Assembly (NCBI GenBank): GCA_963745755.1
Contig: CAVUYP010000001.1
Span: forward strand, 558,001-622,000
From: RHKX01 sp963745755
GTDB taxonomy: Bacteria > Actinomycetota > Thermoleophilia > Solirubrobacterales > 70-9
Reading direction: 5' to 3'
Length of the DNA: 64,000 nt
The position numbers and the translations under genes were made by a program. The notes under the pieces are model-generated. The model was not told the DNA's origin. It saw nothing but the letters and a program-made list of their open reading frames with translations, and did not search any database. Position 1 is the stretch's first letter. The number at the start of each line of letters is the position of its first letter. This document shows positions 49,563 to 59,310 of the stretch, in pieces.

Positions 49563-52500
49563 TCAGGCGGCGATCGGCGGCTGGCCGAGTAGCTCCTCGA
49601 TCTCGGCCCGCAGGCCGACCGAGGCGTCGACCCGGTAGGCGCGTCCGAAGCGGAGCTTGCGGACCCCCTCGCGGGTCTTCATCTCGAGGACGACCTCGGC
49701 GTCGCCGGGGAAGCTGGCGAAGACCGACTTCAGCTCCTCGATGATCGTCGGGTCGTAGTCGCCGGCGTCGAGCTGGAGCGGGAAACAGAGCGGCTTGTCG
49801 AGCTCGCGGACCTTCTCCTTGGCGGTCTCGACCTCGGCGCTGGTCGGCTCGAACGGCTCGGCGTCGTTGACGACGAGCTTGATCTCGCCGCGATCCTTGC
49901 GGTCGACGCGGCCCCGGACGAGCAGCACCGCGTCGGTGTCGATCAGGTCGCCGTTGGCCTCGAGGGTCTTCGCGAAGATGATCATCTCGACTCGGCCCTC
50001 GAGGTCGTCGAGGGTCGCGAACATCATCGTGTTGCCGGTCTTGGTGCGGATCTTCTTCGCCTCGGCGACGATCCCGCCGACCGTCACCGAAGCGCCGTCC
50101 GGCTTCTTCTCGAGCTCGGCGAGGGTGCAGTCGGCCCGGACCCGGAGCGCCTCCCGAACCTGCGAGAGCGGGTGGTCGGAGAGGAACGTGCCCATCGTCT
50201 CCTTCTCCATCGCCAGCAGCTCGCGCTGCTCGAACTCGTCGCCGAGGATCGGCGCGTGCTGGGAGCGGATTCCGGCCCCCGGGGAGCCCTCGTCGAGCGC
50301 GAAGATCGACGCTTGGCCACGCTGCGCGTCCTCCTGCGCCTTCTGGCCGGCCGACTGCGCCTGCGGCAGCACCGCCAGCATCGCCTTGCGGCTGGCGCCG
50401 GTCGAGTCGAGGCCGCCGCACTTGATCAGGCATTCGACGGCGCGCTTGTTGACGGCCCGGCAGTCGACCCGCTCGCAGAAGTCCCAGAGCGAGTCGAACG
50501 GACGCTCCTCGCGAGCCTTGAGGATCGCCTCGACGGCCGAGTAGCCGACGTTCTTGACGGCGTCGAGCCCGAACCGGATCTTGTTGCCGGAGACGACGAA
50601 ACCGTGGTCGGAGATGTTGACGTCGGGCGGCAGCACCTCGATCCCCATCTCCTCGCAGCGGTTGACGAAGAACGGCACCTTGTCCTTCGTCGACATCACC
50701 GAGCTGATCACGGCGGCCATGTACTCGGCCGGGAAGTTCGCCTTCAGGTAGGCGGTGCGATAGGCGATCAGCGCGTAGCAGGCGGCGTGCGACTTGTTGA
50801 ACGAGTAGTCGGCGGCGGCGGTCATCAGGTTCCAGAGATCGCGGGAGACGGCCGGGTCGGTCTGCGAGGCGCTCGCTCCCGCCATGAACTCGGTCTCCAT
50901 CGCCGCCATCATGTCCCGCTTCTTCTTGCCGATCGCCTTGCGGAGGTCGTCGGCCCGGGCCGGGCTGAAGCCGGCGATCTGCTTCGAGATCTCCATCAGC
51001 TGCTCCTGGTAGATGCAGCAGCCGTAGGTCGCCTCGGTGATCGGCCGCAGTCGCTCGTCCTGGAAGCGAACCGAGGAGGGATCGCGCTTGCCGCGGGCAT
51101 AGTCGGCGATGTAGCGCATCGCCCCGGGCCGATAGAGGGAGACGAGCGCGACGATGTCCCCGAACTCGGTCGGCTTGACCTGACGGAGCGCGTCGCGCAT
51201 GCCCTCCGACTCGAGCTGGAAGACGCCGACCGAATCGCCGTCGCGGAGCATCTCGTAGGTCTTCTCGTCGTCGAGCGGCAGGTTCTCGACGTCGAGGTCG
51301 ACGCCGCGGGAGCGCTTGACGATCTCGACCGCGTCCTCGATCACGTCGAGGTTGCGGAGGCCGAGGAAGTCCATCTTCAGCAGGCCGATCTCCTCGACCG
51401 GCACCATCGAGTACTGAGTGACGATCTTGTAGGAGCGCTCGCCGTCCTTGGCGGCGCCGCGGTCCTCGGCGAGCTGCAGCGGCACGACCTCCTGCAGCGG
51501 TCGGTCGGCGATGACGACTGCGGCGGCATGGATCGAGTGGTTGCGGACGATCCCCTCGAGACCGCGGGCGGTGTCGACGATCTGGCGAGTGTCGGGCTCG
51601 GCCTCGTATGCCTTCTTGAGGTCCTCGCCGTCCTTCAGGCACTCGTCGAAGCTCGGGCTGCGGCCCATGATCGGCTCCGGGATCAGCTTCGCGACCCGGT
51701 CGCCGGCGCCGTAGTCGAAGCCGAGCACGCGGGCCGCATCGCGGGTCGCCGCGCGCGGGGCCATCTTGCCGAAGGTGACGATCTGGGCGACCGACTCGCG
51801 GCCGTACTTCTCGGTCACGTAGCGGATCACCCGCTCGCGGCCGCGAACCGAGAAGTCGATGTCGATGTCGGGCATCGACCGCCGCGCCGGGTTCAGGAAG
51901 CGCTCGAAGAGGAGATCGTTCTCGAGCGGGTCGAGATCGGTGATCCCGAGGCTGTAGGCGACGATCGAGCCGGCCGCCGAGCCACGGCCGGGTCCGACTG
52001 CGACGCCGTTCTCCTTCGCGTAGCGGACGAAGTCCCAGACGATCAGGAAGTAGGACGGGAAGCCCATCTCCTCGATCACCCCGAGCTCGAACTCGAGGCG
52101 CTCGACGGCGGCGGCGGGAGGCGGGTCGCCGTAGCGGCGCCGCAGGCCCTCGCCGGCGACCCGGCGCAGCATCTCCTCGGGCTCGGACCCGTCCGGGGTC
52201 GGGAACCGCGGCAGCAGCAGCTCGCCGAGCTCGATCTCGACGTTGCAGCGTTCGGCGATCTCGAGGGTGTTGGGAATCGCCTCCGGCCAGGGCGCGAACG
52301 CCTCGTTCATCTCCTCGGCGGTCTTCAGATAGAACTCGTTCGTGTCGAAGCTCATCTTCGGCGCCTCGAGCGTGGACTTCGTCTGCACGCAGAGCAGCGC
52401 GGCATGGTTGCGGTAGTCCTCGCGGCGCAGGTAGTGCACGTCGGCGGTGCCGACCAGCGGCTTGCCGAGCTCGGCGGCGATCCGGGCGATCCCCTCGTTC

Positions 52501-53072
52501 GCCTTGTCCTGCTCGGCGATGCCGTTCACCTGCAACTCGAAGTAGACGTCCTCGGGGCCGAAGATCTGCAGCAGGTCGTCGACGTGGGCGCGGGCGTCGT
52601 CGGGACGGTCCTCGACGAGGCGGCGGCAGAACCGCGAAGCCAGGCAGCCGGTCAGGGCGATGACGCCCTCCGAGTAGCGATCGAGCAGACGCGGGTCGAC
52701 GTTCGCCTTGCCACGCGCGAAACCCTCCAGAAAGCCCGCCGAGCTGAGCTTGACGAGGTTCTTGAAACCGGCCTCGTTGGCGGCGAGCAGCGTCAGGTGG
52801 TTGCGCTCCCACTTCGTCTTCTGCTTGATCTCCTCGATGTCGTCGACGAGGTAGGCCTCGAGGCCCATGATCGGCTTGATCCCGTGCTTGCCGCAGGCCT
52901 GGAAGAGCTCGACCGAGCCATTCATCACGCCGTGGTCGGTGAGGCCGAGCGCCGGCATCCCGAGCTCGGCGGCGCGGGCGGCCATCGCGTCGATCTTGTT
53001 CGCCCCGTCGAGCAGCGAGTACTCGCTGTGGACATGCAGATGCGCTGCCTGCTGTGCGGCCGTCGTGCTCAC
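49563..53072 (-). CDS. dnaE: DNA polymerase III alpha subunit
   Basis: The replicative polymerase. It has 1169 residues from GTG 53072; the frame upstream is not conserved. A PHP domain starts HLHVHSEYSLLDG (residues 11-23) and includes LTDHGVMNGSVE. The palm has GPGRGSAAGSIVAYSLGI near 360 and the catalytic aspartates in PDIDIDF at 401-407. HAAAVVIAD, FLGLRNLDVI and YQEQLMEI mark the fingers. An OB fold (VGGIVAEAKKIRTKTGNTMM) lies near residue 1000. This is the DnaE1 form. The gene has no clear ribosome-binding site. Confidence 0.97.
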   Translation of the reverse strand: MSTTAAQQAAHLHVHSEYSLLDGANKIDAMAARAAELGMPALGLTDHGVMNGSVELFQACGKHGIKPIMGLEAYLVDDIEEIKQKTKWERNHLTLLAANEAGFKNLVKLSSAGFLEGFARGKANVDPRLLDRYSEGVIALTGCLASRFCRRLVEDRPDDARAHVDDLLQIFGPEDVYFELQVNGIAEQDKANEGIARIAAELGKPLVGTADVHYLRREDYRNHAALLCVQTKSTLEAPKMSFDTNEFYLKTAEEMNEAFAPWPEAIPNTLEIAERCNVEIELGELLLPRFPTPDGSEPEEMLRRVAGEGLRRRYGDPPPAAAVERLEFELGVIEEMGFPSYFLIVWDFVRYAKENGVAVGPGRGSAAGSIVAYSLGITDLDPLENDLLFERFLNPARRSMPDIDIDFSVRGRERVIRYVTEKYGRESVAQIVTFGKMAPRAATRDAARVLGFDYGAGDRVAKLIPEPIMGRSPSFDECLKDGEDLKKAYEAEPDTRQIVDTARGLEGIVRNHSIHAAAVVIADRPLQEVVPLQLAEDRGAAKDGERSYKIVTQYSMVPVEEIGLLKMDFLGLRNLDVIEDAVEIVKRSRGVDLDVENLPLDDEKTYEMLRDGDSVGVFQLESEGMRDALRQVKPTEFGDIVALVSLYRPGAMRYIADYARGKRDPSSVRFQDERLRPITEATYGCCIYQEQLMEISKQIAGFSPARADDLRKAIGKKKRDMMAAMETEFMAGASASQTDPAVSRDLWNLMTAAADYSFNKSHAACYALIAYRTAYLKANFPAEYMAAVISSVMSTKDKVPFFVNRCEEMGIEVLPPDVNISDHGFVVSGNKIRFGLDAVKNVGYSAVEAILKAREERPFDSLWDFCERVDCRAVNKRAVECLIKCGGLDSTGASRKAMLAVLPQAQSAGQKAQEDAQRGQASIFALDEGSPGAGIRSQHAPILGDEFEQRELLAMEKETMGTFLSDHPLSQVREALRVRADCTLAELEKKPDGASVTVGGIVAEAKKIRTKTGNTMMFATLDDLEGRVEMIIFAKTLEANGDLIDTDAVLLVRGRVDRKDRGEIKLVVNDAEPFEPTSAEVETAKEKVRELDKPLCFPLQLDAGDYDPTIIEELKSVFASFPGDAEVVLEMKTREGVRKLRFGRAYRVDASVGLRAEIEELLGQPPIAA

Positions 53073-53160
53073 CGGGCCATCATGGCAAGGGGGGTGGATG
53101 CCAACGGCCCCCCGGCGGGCCGATCGCGGAGCTGTCCCCGCGTTTTGCGGAAGCCTTCGC

Positions 53161-55564
53161 TCAGTCGCCGCGTTGCTCGGCGGCCGCGACGCGCCCGAGG
53201 ACGTCGACGAGGCGCCGCTCGGCTTCGCGGACCCGCTCGGCGGCGGCGCGCTCGGCGGTGGTGGTGCGCTCGCGAACCCGTTCCTCGCGGGCCTGAGCAT
53301 CCTCGACCGCCGCGAGACGGCGCTCGGCTGCGGCGACCGCATCGGCGAGCCGCGCCGCCACCCGTTCCTCGCCGGCCGCGATCAGCGCCGTGACCCGCTC
53401 GTCGAGAGCCTTGCCGCGGCGGTCGAACTCGGCGGCCACCGCCTCCCGGGCGCGGCGCTCGACGCCCTCTTCGGTCTGCCGCTGCAAAGCCGCGGCGTGA
53501 GCGTCGATCCCGCTTCCTGCGGTGGCCGCTGCCGCCTCGACCGCGGCGCGGGCCGCCGCCGCCGCCTCGTCGAGCTCGGCACCGCGGCGACCGTGCGCGG
53601 TCCCGACCTCAGCCGTGAGCTCTGCGCCGAGCTTGGCCCGCTGCTGCTTCAGGGCGTCAAGCGACCGGGCGAGCTGCGCGGTCGCCGCCGCTTCGGCCCG
53701 GCGGTTGTGATCGCGGTAGCCGGCCCGGGAGTTCTCCTCGCGCAGCGCCTGCATCTGCTCGGCCGCGCTCGCCGTCATCGCCCGCTGGAGCTCCTCGCCG
53801 ATTCGCTCCGACTCCTCCGCGAGGGCGGCGCGGGCGGCCTCCGAGGCGCTTCGATCGAGCTCCCCGCGGGCAGCCTCGACCGCCTTGGCGACGGCCGTCT
53901 CCGCCGCGGCGCCGATCGCATCGGCCGCCTGCGCAGCGGCGGTCGCATCGAGGCGCTCGGTCGCCGCGCTCAGCCTCGCCTCCCCCTTCGCGACCTCGCG
54001 GGCGATCGCCGCCTCCGCCCCCTCGCGGGCCTCGCCGCGGACCCGGTCGGCGGACTCCGCGTTCGCGGCCGCCAGCGACGCCTCCGCCTCGGCGAGCTTC
54101 CGGGCGACGTCGCGCTCGATCCTCCCGCCGAGCTGCTCGCCGAGCTCACCGATCCGGGCCTCGGCCCGGCGTCGCGTCTGGTCCTCCCGCTCGGCCGCGG
54201 CGGCGGCCTGCTCGTCGCGGAGCCCGTCGAAGTGGGCGCGGAGGCGAGCGTCGGCCCTCGCGAGGCCGCGCTCGATCTCCGCACGGCTGTCGTCGTGCGC
54301 GCGGCCGAGCTCGGCGGCAAGGCCGTCGCGGGTGTCGGCGAGCCGGCTCGCGGCGATCGCCTCGGCGGCCTCCCTCGCGTCTCTGACGGCAGCCGAGTGA
54401 AGCTCGTCGAGACGCTCGATCGCGGCGGCCATCTCGGTCCTCGCGGTCGCCGAGAACTCACGGCGGGCGCCCTCGCGCTCCGCCTCGAGCTGGCGACGGA
54501 GCTGATCGGCGGTGGACCGCAGCGCGGCGCCCAGCTCATCGTTGATGCGGCGGCGATGAGCTGCCGCCTCCTCGCGAAGCCGGCGGTCCTGCTCGCCCGC
54601 CGCCTCGTCGACGGCGGCGCTGATCCGTGAGCGCAGCGCCGCCTCGGCGGCGCCGAAACGGGCCTCGATGGCCGCCCGCTGGCCGTCGGCGCCGCGATCG
54701 ATCCGTTCCTCCAGAGCGGGCAACCGCCGCTCGACCTCCTCGGAGGCGGCCGCCCCGGCCGCCGTCGTGGCTTCGGCAACGACCCGGTGGCCTTCCCCCT
54801 CGACCACGCCGACCGCGTCACCGAGCCCACGTTGGACCCGCGAGTCGAAGTCCGCCGCCAGCTCCGAGCGCGCCTCGGCGATCTGGACGCCGAGCTCGCT
54901 GCGCAGTTCCTCCCGCTCCTTCTCGGCCGCCCTGCGGAGGGCGTGGGTGGCGCCCTCGACAGCCTCGTCGATCCGCAGGCGGTTCGCCTCCAGCACCGAA
55001 TCGCGGAACTCGTCCTGCATCGCCGTTCCGAGCGAGCGGACGCGGGCCTCGGCCTCCTTCAGCGCTGTATCGACGCGCTCGCGGACCTCGGAGTTGAGCT
55101 GCTGGCGGGCGTCGGAGACCGCGGCGGAGACCTCGGTGAGGGCCTGATCGGCCGCGGCGGCCAGCGACCGCCGCACGGCCTCGACCTGCTCGGTGGCCCG
55201 GCGGGCCCCGACGGCCTCTTCGCCGAGCGCTGCCTCGAACGCCTCGGACTGCAGCTCGAGCCGCCGCTCCGCCGCCCGGACGCGGCCGTCGACCCAGGCC
55301 GATACGCGGCGCTCGACGGTGGCGGCGATGTCGTCGGCGCTGGGGGCGGCGCCCGGCTCGACCGGCCCCGCCGGCTCCCGGCTCGACCGCCCCTCCGTCG
55401 ATGTCGGGCGGCAACTCGGTGGTGTGGGTGCGTGTCGCGTCGGAGGCCCCGCGCTCGCCGCGTGCGGTCAACTCCTCGAAGCTCTTGCCGATGGCGGCGC
55501 GCGCTCGGGCGATCCGGCGTTCCGCCTCGTCCTCGTGGTCGGTCTGCTCTGCTCGGTCGGCCAC
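53161..55564 (-). CDS. Long alanine-rich coiled-coil protein, probable +1 frameshift
   Basis: From about 55360 down to TGA 53161 there is a continuous, Ala/Glu/Arg-rich heptad-like helix of over 700 residues with no membrane segment, ending RRLVDVLGRVAAAEQRGD. Upstream the frame has no start codon other than an internal GTG at 55176, but a frame one base off begins at GTG 55564 with VADRAEQTDHEDEAERRIAR and AAIGKSFEELTARGERG. The two join if one G near 55365-55372 is skipped, giving about 800 residues. Such proteins usually have structural or chromosome-organising roles. The other two coiled-coil genes next to it suggest a shared process. Function unknown. Confidence 0.75.
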
Positions 55565-55661
55565 GAAAGGGGTCGTAGCACGAACCGGGAGCCCGCGCAT
55601 CCGCAGTTCGCGGCTTTTGCGGCACCGGACTGCGCGGTTTGGCGCCTTCGCGGCTTCTAGG

Positions 55662-56081
55662 ATGCCGCTCGTGGCAGTCTCGGTCAGCGAGGAGATCCGC
55701 GCGTCGCTGATCGCGAAGCGCCGGCAGGCCGATCGCATCCGCGCCGATGCCGAGCGCAGAGCCGACGAGCTTGCGTCGCTCGCGGGCGACGCCGACCGGG
55801 CGCTCGCCGCCGCGCGCATCAACCGCCTTCGGGATCTGCAGAGGCAGATTCAGGCACAACAGCAGCGCATGCAATCCGCCTACGCGGAATTGGCCGAAGC
55901 GCTGGCCCGCAGCGCCGAGAGGCTGGCAGCGGTCGCTCGCGATGCCGACTTCAGCATTCCGGCCTGGCCCGAGGGGATCCGCCGCACGGTCGAGATCCGC
56001 CTCGCCGAGACCAGGGAAGTGACCTTTCGGATCGAATCGGCTGAGATCACCGGGTCGAATGAACCACGGCGACAAGTCTAG
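55662..56081 (+). CDS. Small coiled-coil protein
   Basis: 139 residues. SVSEEIRASLIAKRRQADRI to about residue 100 is a charged amphipathic helix rich in Arg, Ala, Glu and Gln. After it comes a short conserved-looking unit: DADFSIPAWPEG, IRRTVEIRLAETREVTFRIE. It is divergent from the long coiled-coil gene by under 100 nt and lies 30 nt before the DivIVA-like gene. ATG 55662 is taken; a GTG 9 nt on is possible. No family recognised. Confidence 0.7.
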   Translation: MPLVAVSVSEEIRASLIAKRRQADRIRADAERRADELASLAGDADRALAAARINRLRDLQRQIQAQQQRMQSAYAELAEALARSAERLAAVARDADFSIPAWPEGIRRTVEIRLAETREVTFRIESAEITGSNEPRRQV

Positions 56082-56111
56082 AATCGCTGCAAACGAAGCG
56101 AGGAGACGGTG

Positions 56112-57308
56112 ATGAGCGATCAATTCCCAGAGGATCCGGCCGCCGCCGGCTGGTCCGCCGGCTCCGGCCAGATGCCGTCTCCGAACGTCCGTCAGACCAT
56201 GCAGGAGATGACGGACCAGATGCAGACCGTGATCGAGGCGGCGGAACGCGCGGCCGACGCGATCCGATCCGACGCCGAGGAGCAGGCGCGCCGTCACCTC
56301 GCCGAGGCACAGCGGAAGGCAGACCGCCTCACCGCCGAGCGGGTCGGTCTGATCTCGGAGTTGACCGACGACCTGATTCGACACGCCGCAAACGTCCGTG
56401 ACCATTCGGAGCGAATGGTTCGCGCGCTCGAGGACGCCATCAACTCGGTCACCGACAAGCTCGAGCGGCCCGGGATGACCGAGCCGTTCTCGCCGGGCAT
56501 CGGGCCCGGCCCGTCGCTGCCGTTTCCGGAGCGGTCCGGGGAGGCAGGGCGATACGAGGGCCGCGAGGCGGCAGCGTCGCCGGGCGGACGTCGGCCCTTC
56601 GAACCCGCCCAGCCGTCCGCTGCGGAAGCGCGCGAACCGGGGCCGCCGGTCGCTCCCGGCTTCGAATCGCTTCGGCCCGGGCAGGGGGGGCATTCCCCCG
56701 CCTTCAGAGTCCAGCGGGCCGAGGGCGAGGATCGGGGTCAAGCCGATGCCGCCGAGCGACCGGCGGGGGCTTCGAGCGAGGAGCCGGAACCGGACGTCAA
56801 CCTTCCGCAGCCCCTCGAGGGGGAGGCGGGGTCGAGGCAGCCGCCGCCCCCACCGTTCTCCCCGACAGCCACCCCGTCGGAGACCGGCGCCGATGAGCGC
56901 GAAACGCGCTACACCGATCTCGTCGGCATCCAGCCGCCACCGGTGCCCCAGGGGCCCGGTGCGTCGACGCCGCCGGCTCCCGGCGGATGGGCTCCGCCCC
57001 CGCCTCCACCCGGCGCGCCACCGCCGCCGTCACCAGACGCGGCACCGCCGCCGCAGGAACCGCCCGTCGGTGCCGACGGGGACTCCACGCCCGGCCCATC
57101 TTCGCGACCGGCCCCCCCTCCTCCACCGCCGGTCCCGGAGTCCGATCCGGACACCGAGGTCGCCGTCTCCCAGGATGCGCTCCTGCACGCATCGCGAATG
57201 GTGATCTCCGGCGAGGACCGCGAAGCGATCGCGCAGGTGCTGCGGAATGGGTACGGGATCAAGAATCCGGGCCCGATCCTCGATCGCGTCCTCCCCGAGG
57301 AGTCCTAG
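56112..57308 (+). CDS. DivIVA-like coiled-coil protein with proline-rich linker
   Basis: 398 residues from ATG 56112, with AGGAG 6 nt upstream. Residues about 22-115 form a coiled coil resembling DivIVA: AERAADAIRSDAEEQARRHL and AEAQRKADRLTAERV. A long low-complexity Pro/Gly/Glu linker (about 125-340, with runs of up to six prolines) follows. The last 45 residues are ordered again (LLHASRMVISGEDREAIAQV, LRNGYGIKNPGPILDRVLP), possibly a binding domain. DivIVA proteins mark cell poles and division sites. A role in growth or division is inferred. It pairs with the small coiled-coil gene upstream. Confidence 0.78.
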   Translation: MSDQFPEDPAAAGWSAGSGQMPSPNVRQTMQEMTDQMQTVIEAAERAADAIRSDAEEQARRHLAEAQRKADRLTAERVGLISELTDDLIRHAANVRDHSERMVRALEDAINSVTDKLERPGMTEPFSPGIGPGPSLPFPERSGEAGRYEGREAAASPGGRRPFEPAQPSAAEAREPGPPVAPGFESLRPGQGGHSPAFRVQRAEGEDRGQADAAERPAGASSEEPEPDVNLPQPLEGEAGSRQPPPPPFSPTATPSETGADERETRYTDLVGIQPPPVPQGPGASTPPAPGGWAPPPPPPGAPPPPSPDAAPPPQEPPVGADGDSTPGPSSRPAPPPPPPVPESDPDTEVAVSQDALLHASRMVISGEDREAIAQVLRNGYGIKNPGPILDRVLPEES

Positions 57309-57363
57309 GCCGCCTCACCCACCCGGCGGGCGAAGCCACCGGCGATCCGGCGCCCCGTGGCGT

Positions 57364-58977
57364 TCAGTGGGCTGCGGGTGCCTGAGCCGGCGCGCCGAAC
57401 GAACTGTCGAGCGGGATCTCGTTGTTCGAGGAATCCCGTCGCTCGTCATGGGAGTCGAGTGCGCCAGCGAGGCCATTGCCCCTGAACAGGAACTCCGCCT
57501 GGGGCGCCCGCAGCGGGCGATGAGAATCCCGTGCCGCGATCACGAGCGTCTCGAGCATGATCAGCAGGTCGATCAGCGACGAACGATGCTTGAGATAGAA
57601 GAGGTCGTGGCAGAGCTTCCAGGCGGTTCCGAGCTCTGAGCCGGCATACCCGCAACGAACCTGTGCCCAGCCGGTGACTCCCGGCTTGACGAGCAGCCGA
57701 CGCGTGTAGTGCGGGAACACCCGCTCGAGCTCCGCGGTGATCTTCGGCTGCTCGGGGCGAGGCCCGACCAGCGTCATGTCGCCACGAAGAACGTTGACGA
57801 TCTGCGGGAGCTCGTCGATGTGCAGGCGGCGAAGCACCCGCCCGACGCCGGTGACCCTTGCATCGCCGGCTCCCGACCAGTGGGCGCCGCCGACCTGGGC
57901 GTCGGTGGTCATCGTTCGGAGCTTGAGGATCTCGAACTCGCGTCCGCGCTCACCGACGCGGGGCTGGCGGTAGAGGACCGGCCCACCGTCGCCCAGCTTG
58001 ATCGCGATCGCGCCGAGCAGGACCAGAGGGGCAGCGATCACCGCGGCGAACGACCCGACGACCAGGTCGAGCGCTCGCTTCGAGAGCGTCGAGCTCGCCT
58101 GGAAGCGGGGATGCATGAGAAAGAGGAACCAGGCCGACTCGATCGTCCCGATCGGAACGTGGCCGAAGACGTGCTCGTAGAGCTGGTTGCCGTCGATCAT
58201 CCGGACGGGCAGGTCGAGGCAGCCGGCGGCGATCGCGTCGTAGACGTCGCGGCCCGAACGCGACGACCCCGATCCCGGGCCCCGGACCAGGAGGTCGATC
58301 CCGTGCTCGGTCACCGCTGCCCGGATGCGGTCGAGCGTCTGCTGCTCGGCGGTGCGATCGTCCGCGGCATAACGGCCGCCGACGTTGAGCCAACCGACGA
58401 CTTCCACCTCGCGGCGCTTGCCGACGGCGTCGACCTCGCGGCGGATCGCCGGGACGAAATCGGGCGCTCCGAGCACCGCAATGCGCAGCGGATTAGCGCT
58501 GATGACGTGATCGCAGACGATCTCGACGACGATCGCCGCCAGCGCGGCGAGCCCCATCGCCGACAGGAGCACACCGGCCGAGATCTGATCGTCTCGTGCG
58601 AGCTCGAATCCAGCGACCGCGACTGCGCCGGCGACGATCGGCAGCAAGACGATCGCGTTGCGGGATGCCGGCAGCAGCCGCAGCGGATACGGGAAGTCGC
58701 GGAGAAGCCGCGAGACGAAGAGGGTCGCGATGACGAACACCGCCGCCTGAGCGATCGGCGCGAATTCGAGGCCGCCGACCCACAGCGTCGTCAGGGCCGC
58801 CACGATGGCGGGCACGAAGACCTGAGCCCTCCGGGTCTGATGGCGGATGCGGATCCCGCGCGGCTGCGGCGTTTCACCCGGAGTGAGCGACGGCTGAGGC
58901 CGGGAGGGAGGAGTCTTCACGCCGGCGGCGAACCCGCGATCAAGCTCCCTTCGGCCGGTAACTTGCGATTGAGACAT
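57364..58977 (-). CDS. Undecaprenyl-phosphate sugar phosphotransferase (exopolysaccharide initiation)
   Basis: Starts a surface polysaccharide by transferring a sugar phosphate to the lipid carrier. It has 537 residues from ATG 58977, with GGAG 5 nt upstream; the frame extends to 59109 without similarity. Four to five membrane helices (about residues 50-160) precede a Rossmann-like cytoplasmic domain (IAVLGAPDFVPAIRREV), then a further helix and the catalytic domain KRALDLVVGSFAAVIAAPLV, FEILKLRTMTTD, LPQIVNVLRGDMTLVGPRPE. This is the PssY/WbaP/CpsE layout. The ligase-like protein at the right edge and the epimerase suit the same pathway. Confidence 0.92.
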   Translation of the reverse strand: MSQSQVTGRRELDRGFAAGVKTPPSRPQPSLTPGETPQPRGIRIRHQTRRAQVFVPAIVAALTTLWVGGLEFAPIAQAAVFVIATLFVSRLLRDFPYPLRLLPASRNAIVLLPIVAGAVAVAGFELARDDQISAGVLLSAMGLAALAAIVVEIVCDHVISANPLRIAVLGAPDFVPAIRREVDAVGKRREVEVVGWLNVGGRYAADDRTAEQQTLDRIRAAVTEHGIDLLVRGPGSGSSRSGRDVYDAIAAGCLDLPVRMIDGNQLYEHVFGHVPIGTIESAWFLFLMHPRFQASSTLSKRALDLVVGSFAAVIAAPLVLLGAIAIKLGDGGPVLYRQPRVGERGREFEILKLRTMTTDAQVGGAHWSGAGDARVTGVGRVLRRLHIDELPQIVNVLRGDMTLVGPRPEQPKITAELERVFPHYTRRLLVKPGVTGWAQVRCGYAGSELGTAWKLCHDLFYLKHRSSLIDLLIMLETLVIAARDSHRPLRAPQAEFLFRGNGLAGALDSHDERRDSSNNEIPLDSSFGAPAQAPAAH

Positions 58978-59136
58978 CCGGTCTCCTAGGGACCCATCCC
59001 TCGGCTGAGAGTTTTGACTGTTCCCGGCAGCGCGGTCCCCCGATGCCGGGTCCCCGGGGAACGGTCTCCGGGGCGACCCCAGACTTTCAAAGCGCACCCC
59101 GACTGTCAAGGTCGGAGGCGCTGTGCAGGGACTCTG

Positions 59137-59301
59137 TCACCCCTCTTCGACGTCCCGAGAGGCCAGCAGGTAGGCCCCGACGGCTCCGCCAAGGATCGCA
59201 GCCGCCAAGGCGACGGCTCCGACGACCTGCAACTGCCGGCCGAGGCCCCGCCGCACGACGTAGACGACGAGGCGTCCGATCGATACGTAGACGAAGTTCA
59301 T
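59137..59301 (-). CDS. 54-residue membrane protein downstream of argG
   Basis: A short ORF, 54 residues: a basic N-terminal half (MNFVYVSIGRLVVYVVRRGL) and one hydrophobic helix, VVGAVALAAAILGGAVGAYL, with an acidic end. The ATG lies 9 nt after the argG stop, so it could be translated from the argG message. No named family. Confidence 0.5.
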   Translation of the reverse strand: MNFVYVSIGRLVVYVVRRGLGRQLQVVGAVALAAAILGGAVGAYLLASRDVEEG

Positions 59302-59310
59302 GGAAGCAGG

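Noticed and set aside
56780..57130. CCG/CCC-rich stretch as a tandem repeat element
   Set aside because: It is the proline-rich linker of the DivIVA-like protein in an intact frame; the repeats are irregular and coding.
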